64,000 nucleotides of DNA from NCBI RefSeq assembly GCF_040939455.1, contig NC_134106.1, forward strand, positions 72,726,001 to 72,790,000. Direction: 5' to 3'. The DNA is from Microcebus murinus. Lineage: Eukaryota; Chordata; Mammalia; Primates; Cheirogaleidae. Position 1 is the stretch's first letter. The number at the start of each line of letters is the position of its first letter. This document shows, one piece after another, positions 52,435 to 64,000 of the stretch. A program made the position numbers and the translations under genes. Under the pieces are notes generated by a model. It had not been told where the DNA came from. It saw only the letters and a list, made by a program, of their open reading frames with translations, and ran no database searches.

Positions 52435-53215
52435 AATAGCTCATAAAAACATGAAAAATGCTCAACATCATTAGTCGTTGTGGAAATGCAAATCAAAACC
52501 ACAATGAGATGCCACTTTGTACCCACCAGTATGTCTAAAATAGATAGGCAATGACAAATGTTGGCCAGGATGTAGAAAAATTTAAACTCTCATACATTGC
52601 TAGAGGGTGCAAAATTGTGCAGGAACTTTGGAAGTTCCTCAAAATGTTAAACATAAGTTACCAAATGACCCAACAATTCCGCTTCTAGGTATATAACCAG
52701 AAAAATTGAAAGCATATGTCCACACAAAACTTGTACACAAATGTTCATAGCAACATTATTCATAATAGTCAAAAAGTCAAAACAACCAAAATTTCTATCA
52801 CCCTATGAATGGATACACAAATTATGATATATCCATATAAGGGAATATTATTCAGCCATAAAAAGGAATGAAGTACCAGTACAAGCTACAACATGGATGA
52901 AACTTGAAAACATTACACCAAGTGAAAGATGCCAGTCATAAAAGACTACATATTATATGAAATGTCCAGAATTAGGCAAATTCATTGAGACGGAAAGTAG
53001 GTTAGTGGTTGTCAAGGACTGGAGGGAGGAGAGAATAGGGAATGACTGCTAATGTGTTTGAACTTTCTTTTGGGGATGATGAAAATGTTCTGAAATTAGA
53101 TAGCGGTGGTAGTTGTACTACTCTGGAAATATACTAAAAACCACTGAATTGTATACTATAAAGGAGTGAATTTTATGGCATGTGAATTACAGTTCAATAA
53201 AGCTATTATTTATTT
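52435..53215 (+). mobile_element. Old L1 ORF2 end and 3' UTR
   Basis: 'aaatgctcaacatcattagtcgttgtggaaatgcaaatcaaaaccacaatgagatgccac', 'gacccaacaattccgcttctagg', 'tattattcagccataaaaaggaatgaagtacc', 'gtgaattacagttcaataaagct' in order. Confidence 0.92.
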
Positions 53216-53499
53216 AAAAGAAAAATTAATTCAGATTAAGAATTTAGTGTGTGATTTTAACAATCAAAGAGAGAATTAGCAAACTCTAAGACTTCTGAGA
53301 AAATATCCAAATTGAATTCCAAAGAAAAAATATAAAGGAAAATATAGAAATGACCTCCTAAGAGATACAGGGAACATTGTGAAAAGGTCTATATATGTGT
53401 AATTGGAGTATTCCAGGAGGAGCGATTGCAGAAGCGATATTTGAAGAAATGCTGATAATTTACAAAAATTGGTAAAAAAAAAAAAATCAAACAACAGAC

Positions 53500-54545
53500 T
53501 CAAGGATTTCTTTGAACCCCAAGCAACTTAAATACAAAACAAAACCACCTGTAGACCCATCTAGTGAAACTGCTGAAACCCAAAGACCAAAGAGACAATC
53601 TTAGAAGAAGCTATAGGGGGAAAAAATATACATTGCCTTCAAAGGAGCAGTAGGGAGATTGACAGATGACTTTCCAATATACGAAGAAGGGACATTGTTT
53701 TAATGAAATACTGGAAAAAAATTAACTGGCAACTTATAATAGTATACTTAGTGAAAATGTCTTTCAAAAAGGAAATTGAGAAAAAGACATTTAAAAGAAA
53801 AACAAACAAACAAAGGAACTTGTTTCCAACAGACCTACAGATTTAGGATCACATAAACTAAAGGGAGCTTTTCAGATAGAGGGAAAATGATCCAAGATGC
53901 AAATTTGAAAGTAAAGGGCAGGAGAACTAAAGATTATTATAGAAAAGAATAAATTTGGGGGTAAATATAAGTGAAAAAATATTGTTTTATAAAACAATAC
54001 AATGCCTTTGAGGATTTTTAAATATGTGTAATATTAAATGTGCATAATATTAAATTACATAGCAACAGCACGAAAGGTGAGAGTAGGCAAATGTTGCTAA
54101 AGTAGTCAAAGATCTTTGCATTGCCTAGGAAAGTAAAGTACTATTAATTTATACTCTAATAGGTCAAGGATACATGTTACAATCCTAGGGTAATCACTTA
54201 AAAAGAATAAGATTGTATAAAGGCTGTATAACTACCAAGCTAGTGGAGTGGAAAAATGGAATAATTTTTTAAAAATGTGATTTATCCAAAGTGGTCAAGA
54301 AAGGAGGAAAAAAAGGACAAAACAAAAAACAGGTGGGGGAAGAAGACAAAAAGGATAGTTAGTTGTAGATTTAAACTCCAAAATGTCAATAATTACATTA
54401 AACATGTATGTGGTAAACACTTCTTTTAAAAGTAAAAGATAAGAGACATACCTTAATGGTAAAGGTGTACCTGCAAAAATATGTACATGCAAACAATAGC
54501 AAAAAGAAAGCTGATGTAGCTATAATAATATCTGGCAAAGTTGAT
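53500..54545 (+). mobile_element. L1 ORF1-ORF2 internal fragment
   Basis: 'aaactgctgaaacccaaagaccaaagagacaatcttagaag', 'aactccaaaatgtcaataattacattaaacatg', 'agagacataccttaatgg..gcaaacaatagcaaaaagaaagctgatgtagctataataatatctggcaaag' are internal L1 text lying downstream of a 3' end, so a second insertion or rearrangement. Confidence 0.75.
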
Positions 54546-54554
54546 TTTTTTAAT

Positions 54555-55060
54555 AACTCTTTTAAAATGTTAATAGACTTTTTTAAAAAGCAGTTTCATG
54601 TTTATAGCAAAATCGAGCTGAAAGTACAAAGATTTTCCATATACTTCTTCCCTCTACATAGGTACAAGTATCTCCACTATCAACATCCCATGCCAGAGTG
54701 GTGCATTTTTTACAATTGATGAACCTACATTGACACATCATTATTATCCAAAGTCCATCATTTACATTAGCGTTCACTCTTGGTGTTGTACATTCTATGG
54801 ATTTGGACAAATGTATAATGGCATGTGTCCATCACTATAGTATCATACAGAGTAGTTTCACTGCCCTAAAAATCCTCTGTGCTCCACCTATTCATCCTTC
54901 CCTCCCCACAACCCCTGACAACCATTGATCTTTTTACTCTTTATAGTTTCTCTTTCTTTAACAGCTTTATTGGGATATATAACATATGTATACAGTTCAA
55001 CTATTTAAAGTATACAGTTCAAAGGTTTTTAATATTAATATATTGAAAGAGTTTCTGAAC
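54555..55060 (-). mobile_element. L1 3' UTR fragment, antisense
   Basis: 'tttatagcaaaatcgagctgaaagtacaaagattttccatatac..cctacattgacacatcattattatccaaagtcc..ggatttggacaaatgtataatggcatgtgtccatcac' and 'acagctttattgggatatataac'. Confidence 0.8.
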
Positions 55061-55084
55061 CAGGAGGGAGATGTCTAAATGTAC

Positions 55085-55325
55085 AGTTGACCCTTGAACA
55101 GCAAGAATTTGAACTGTGCGGTCCACTTGTAGGCAAACTTTTTTCAACCAACTGCAGACTTGAATTGAAAATACAGCATTTGGGAAATGAGAAATTTGAG
55201 CACAAGGAGGGCTGATTTTTCCTATAGGCTGTTCTGCAGGGCCAACTGAAGGACTTGAGTATTTGTGGATTTTGGGATAGTTGAGGGTTCCATGCATGCT
55301 GTGGGAACACTGTATATCCTTTTAC
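55085..55325. mobile_element. Tigger-like (TcMar) MER fragment
   Basis: 'cagttgacccttgaacagcaagaatttgaactgtgcggtccacttg' and 'acttgagtatttgtggattttggg' are Tigger/MER2-type; centre deleted. Confidence 0.7.
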
Positions 55326-55379
55326 CTCTTTGGAATTAGGAACCAAGATAGCATATCAACTACTACAATTTAAATAAAT

Positions 55380-56090
55380 AAATAACAGCGACCGAAGTTT
55401 CTATTACCCTTATGGTCTATCATGCAATTGGGCAGTAGCTTGTAAATTGACTCAGTGCTTCCTACTTGTTTCATATATTCATTCGATTCTTCAACACATA
55501 TTTCAAATGCCTAGGCTTGGCTGACCTGCTAGGCACTGAAGTTTCATACTCAGGCAGAAAGTATCCTTGTCCATGGGGCAATACAGTGTTCATCTTCCAT
55601 GTTTGTAGTGACATTGGCAGTTCCTTGGAGGTACACCTCATCTGTATTTCCTTTTGCATTCTGCACCCCTCAGGTAGTGGGGACACACATTTGATATTTA
55701 TGGAATAGTTATGGTGAAAAATAAGATAGGCATACCCCCAAACACAAGGATCCCTCAAGGTTTTCACTGGTTGGGTAACTTTTGTTGGCAACAACAGGGG
55801 AAGGGAGTGTCACTAAAGATCAGGGCCTGGGATCCAAGTCATTCCCCTTTCTCCTTCCCAGGCTCTTTGCAGAGCACTGATGTTAGCACAGTGTTCTGGC
55901 AGCATCTTCAGGCACTTGTCACCAAGCATGGCATTCCAGGACAGAATCACGTACAAGAGAGTGATTACATGTTTAGTCTCATAACTCCTTCCAACTTGGC
56001 ACAAGTCAAAACATTTCTTAATGTTTCTGATGCTTTTAATCTTTATCTTCTTCCTAATTCATTCTAATTTTCTACAAGGAGTGTACATTA
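55380..56090. other. Intergenic, no recognised repeat
   Basis: Moderately GC-balanced sequence with several open frames on both strands, none with recognisable domains or splice context. Confidence 0.4.
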
Positions 56091-56094
56091 TCTG

Positions 56095-56345
56095 TGTATC
56101 TTTAAGTTAAAAATAAAACACACTCCTCATGGTGCCTCCTATAGAAGCCATCCTTGACTCCTGCCCCACATGCCCATGGTGGCTTTGTTTTTTTCTCTTG
56201 ATTTGTATAAAACCCATGCTCACCTCTAGCAGAGCACTTGCCATAGTGTATTTCAGTCGCCTGTTTAATTACCTGTTTCCTCCTTAGACTGTGCTATGGT
56301 GCAGGTGCTATGCCTTTTATAACTGGTCTCTAGGGCCTGGCATGG
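56095..56345 (+). mobile_element. L2-like 3' fragment
   Basis: 'catggtgcctcctatagaagccatccttgactcc..tttaattacctgtttcctccttagactgtgctatggtgcagg..gcctggcatggggcc' follows the L2 3' end. Confidence 0.6.
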
Positions 56346-56606
56346 GGCCTAGGGTACAGCAGTACAGCGTTCATCTTCCCGTTTCCCCTAAGTTTTCTGC
56401 CTTTAACACCCAACTCAGTCAACAGCTAACCCTGCAATACCTATTCTCAGAGAAATCAAAGAAGGCTTCTTACCTCCAACCAACTGACACACCTTACTAA
56501 GCCCTGAGTACCGCACACTGCTCAATGAATCTGAGGAAATGAGGACTTCAGAGGGTCTTGATTGGCATACCCATCTCAGGAATGCTGTAGGTCAAGGCAA
56601 GTCTTT

Positions 56607-56930
56607 TTTTTTTGAGACAGAATCTCACTTTGTTGCCCAGGCTAGAGTGAGTGCCATGGCATTAGCCTAGCTCACAGCAACCTCAAACTCCTGGGCTTAA
56701 GCAATCCTCCTGCCTCAGCCTCCGGAGTAGCTGGGACTACAGGCACATGCCACCATGCCCAGCTAACTTTTTCTATATATATTAGTTGGACAATTAATTT
56801 CTTTCTATTTATAGTAGAGACGGGGTCTTGCTCTTACTCAGGCTGGTTTCGAACTCCTGACCTGGAGCAATCCGCCCACCTTGGCCTCCCAGAGTGCAGG
56901 ATTTCAGGCGTGAGCCACCATGCCTGGCCC
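56607..56930 (-). mobile_element. Alu, 14-bp target-site duplication
   Basis: caaggcaagtcttt at 56593-56606 and 56931-56944; lemur linker. Confidence 0.93.
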
Positions 56931-57334
56931 CAAGGCAAGTCTTTATGCATATTATTTAGGTGAGAGTCACATTCCTCTGGAATGAAGGGTAAAGGGTGTT
57001 GGCAAGGATCATGACTAGAACTAGCTCTTGAGACTGGGCAGTAGGAAGGCGGTGAAGGCAGGAATCTCTGCTTCGGAAGACGGATGGACAGAGGCGGGAC
57101 AGCATCCCAAAGCATTGAACTTACACAAACTCAACTAGATATACTTGGCAGAAAGGAAGGCAGGAGGAAGGGAACAATCGAAAGTGGAAGGGGTAGGAAA
57201 AGGAGATCCAAGAGAACTGTTTAAATAATACAGGTTTTTATGTTTTTATTAATGTGCAGGTAGTTCTAGCCATCGTTCCACTCAGGGTTGCTCTTGATGA
57301 GCTTGAGAAGGGAGAAGTGATATCACTTTACCTT

Positions 57335-57470
57335 TAGTGGGGTGGCATTCAGCCTGACTGCACTTGATAACCAGGGGACCCCACTCCCAGAGGTGGGCCT
57401 GGGCACTAGGATTGCAAAAGCTCCCCAAAGTGATTCCAGTGTGCAGCCCATGTTGAGAATCTCTGCAGTT
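57335..57470 (-). mobile_element. MER5-type MITE fragment
   Basis: 'gataaccaggggaccccactcccagaggtgggcctgggcactaggattgcaaaagctccccaaagtgattccagtgtgcagcc' resembles MER5; orientation judged from the gattccagtgtgcagcc end. Confidence 0.6.
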
Positions 57471-57929
57471 GGTCTTGTTTCCTAATTCACTGTTCCTAGT
57501 GTGACTTCATGTTCTGCTGAGTGCAATCCTAGTGTTCAAAGACACATATCGGTCACTCAAAATGACCCCCAAATTTAAGCATGTAACTTCCTCTGGTGTT
57601 CATCTGAGGAAAAAGCAATCTGTTGCAATGTCAACCGTGTTTGACTTATTAAGAGTTTATATGTCTTCATACTGTTCTTTGTGGTATTTGAGGGATTTTT
57701 CAAAGGTGATTTTAAAAAATCCATGCATTACCCCCTCCTACCCCCATACAGTTACCACTTCTATTAGTTTATTGTGAATTCTTCCAGAGCTTTTTATGCA
57801 AATTCAGTTAATGAAAATATTTATTTTTTCCACTTTTTTTGCACAAATGTTAATGTCATGTTCTATTCTTCACCTTTAAAAAAATTTTTTTAAACTATTT
57901 AGGCATCCTAGCACCCAGATTGTAAACAC

Positions 57930-60095
<2,166 letters not shown>

Positions 60096-60318
60096 CTTGG
60101 AGATTTTTTAATTTCAGCCCATAAAGCTTCAATTTTTTTCACTGCATTAGAGTATTTCATCGTATGGGTGGTTTCAGTCCTATGTGGATTTGCTTTGGTA
60201 CTGTGGTTAGAACCTTACCCTCATGTCATGAACAGCTCCAGTTGGAACCGCTTCTCAGCTGAGCTTCTGGAGGCTTGTCCCAAATCACCAAAATAAATAT
60301 TAATTTAAAAGGGCTGTA

Positions 60319-61049
60319 GTGTGAGAATGGCCTTTGTCAAAAAGTCCCCAAACAACAAATGATGGCGTGGATGCGGAGAGAGAGGAACACTCCTACACTG
60401 CTGGTGGGACTGCAAACTAGTTCAATCTCTGTGGAAAGCAATATGGAGATACCTTAAAGCGATACAAGTGAATCTACCATTTGATCCAGCAATTCCACTA
60501 CTGGGCATCTACCCAAAAGATCAAAAGTCACTTTATGAAAAAGACACCTGCACTCGAATGTTTATAGCAGCACAATTCACAAATGCAAAGCTGTGGAAAC
60601 AACCCAAGTGCCCATCAATTCATGAGTGGCTTAATAAAATGTGGTATATGTATACCATGGAGTACTACTCAGCTTTAAGAAACAACAGTGATATTGCATC
60701 TCTTGTATGTTCCTGGATACAGCTGGAACCCATTCTACTGAGTGAAGTATCTCAAGAATGGAAAAACAAGCACCACATATACTCACGAGCAAATTGGTAT
60801 TAACGGATCAACACCTAAGTGGACATATAGGAGTAACATTTATCGGGTGTCGGGAGTGTGGGAGGGGAGAGGAGGAGATGGGTATATACAACCACAGTGA
60901 GTAAGATGTGCAACGTTTGGGGGATGGACAGGCATGAAGCTCTTACTCGAGAGGGGATGGGGAGGCATGGGCAATATATGTAACCTTAACACTTGTACCC
61001 CCATAATATGCTAAAAAAAAAAAAAAAAAAGAAACACACACACACAAAA
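60319..61049 (+). mobile_element. Young 5'-truncated L1 with poly-A and 13-bp target-site duplication
   Basis: taaaagggctgta at 60306-60318 and 61050-61062. The insert encodes the last 110 or so residues of L1 ORF2 intact (PAIPLLGIYPKDQKSLYEKD, ending HHIYSRANWY), then a G-rich 3' UTR, poly-A and a (CA)n tail. Open frame and perfect duplication mark a recent insertion; too truncated to be active. Confidence 0.95.
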
Positions 61050-61062
61050 TAAAAGGGCTGTA

Positions 61063-62847
<1,785 letters not shown>

Positions 62848-64000
62848 AGAATTTTGTTTTTGGATATCTTTAAATACACAATAAAATAGATTTCTAGCTA
62901 AATACCAATGTCAAGGTGGCTTTTCTGGGTACCTCCAGTCGTAAGGCTTTTTATTCTCTTTTTTATTCTCTAAGAGCCAAAATGTAAAAATATAAAATAT
63001 AATGTGCCTTTCAATTATAGTTTTGATGCCACAATTGCATAATTCTTGGCTTTTACTTTCTGAAGCTTGGTTGCTAAGATTTGGATAATGGGTGGCTGTT
63101 ATTGTTACTAAGCAGTCTTGAGAAAGATAGAAAACCTTTGGCACAGTCATTATGAGATGCCCAGGAAACAGCATTTCTCAATTCCAACCTGTCTTTATTC
63201 ACAATCCTACTGAGTCACTGTGGCAAGCTCCTGGCTTCTTTAGTGCCATTTCTTTCTCCTTTTCCTCCCTACCTCTTCTGTTCCTATCACTTCTACATTT
63301 ATCTTGACAAGACCACAGCACTGATGGTATCAAGGACATTAGTTTAATTCTTAGCTTTGAATGTTCACAGTAGGAAAAATAAAGGCTTGCCCACCTGCCC
63401 CACTGTTCTGTGATTACAGATAATTCTCATTTAGTGAACTCAAAAAGTAATGCAGTTGGTGAAAAGAGTTTGAATCAGTGCTGATCCAGAACTAGAAAAA
63501 TCATTCAAAGTGTACATGCTACTGATTATGAGTCAGTAGTGCCATTTTCATCAATATAATAAAAACAACCCAGGACTGGGAATCAGGAAAGGAAGGGGGC
63601 GGGCAGAGGGATAATTTTGATAGCCCCCTTTTGACTCAAAGGTCATGTGGCTCTACATGTGCATCTATTTGCATCCCTACCCCCTGCAGTGTTCCTTCTT
63701 GGCAGCACGGTTGACTGGTTAATACTGTCAATTCTACCAAAAGCGAAACAGGTCAGGGCTGCACCCAGCCAGGGTATGGTCCACACTCTACTCCACGAAA
63801 ATAAGGGACCAGATGCCATGGGGGTTCCAGGCTCTCTGGTTAACTGTTATGTCCTCAGCCCCTGCACACTACCTGGCACATAGTCGGCACTCAGTAAATA
63901 TTTGACAGTATAAATGACAAATGAATGCATGAAGGAGTAGAACGAAGGGTGTTGCCTGGACTTGTTCTGGAATTGAGAAAATGCGGCCTCCACTCTCCTC
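62848..64000. other. Intergenic, right end of window
   Basis: A short L2 3' terminus is seen at about 63840-63925 ('cctggcacatagtcggcactcagtaaatatttgacag'). Nothing else recognised. Confidence 0.5.

Noticed and set aside
60468..60803. 111-codon frame as a host gene
   Set aside because: It is the C-terminus of L1 ORF2 in a truncated insertion.

Overview
This window is primate nuclear DNA, most likely from a strepsirrhine of the lemur type. It carries about 30 Alu copies. Many have a middle linker of the form 'tagaaagaaattaattggccaacta..atatatagaaaaaattag' and a right arm 'gaggttgctgtgagctaggctgacgcc', which I recognise as lemur-type Alu rather than human AluY/S. L1, L2, MIR, MaLR LTR and hAT/mariner remnants fill most of the rest.

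One protein-coding gene is present: EIF2AK3 (PERK, the ER-stress eIF2-alpha kinase), on the minus strand. Eight coding exons can be placed to the base by splice signals and reading phase: exon 1 40195-40514, exon 2 29138-29267, exon 3 8956-9150, exon 4 6621-6754, exon 5 4697-4931, exon 6 4325-4487, exon 7 1995-2135, exon 8 1245-1367. They encode 480 residues plus one base without any frame disruption: the signal peptide and most of the ER-luminal stress-sensing domain. The remaining luminal part, the transmembrane helix and the kinase domain lie beyond the left edge. Introns 1 (10.9 kb) and 2 (20.0 kb) hold most of the repeats.

The start codon sits in a CpG island (about 39.9-41.45 kb). It is followed upstream by an array of CCAAT/ATTGG boxes and one near-match to the ER stress response element, which suggests an NF-Y-driven and possibly divergent promoter. 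From 41.5 to 64 kb I see no convincing protein-coding gene. That region is intergenic, or could hold a divergent non-coding transcript, and is built of nested L2, MaLR LTR, L1 and Alu insertions, including one young 5'-truncated L1 with intact target-site duplications (60319-61049).

The most unusual items are: a 15-bp tandem duplication in the PERK signal-peptide coding sequence; a roughly 125-bp inverted duplication (about 92% identical, arms about 2.1 kb apart) in intron 1; an 82-bp palindromic mariner-like MITE in intron 2; a 79-bp micro-insertion with 16-bp target-site duplications; and a short broken coding-like stretch of unknown parent just outside the promoter. I found no novel multi-gene system.
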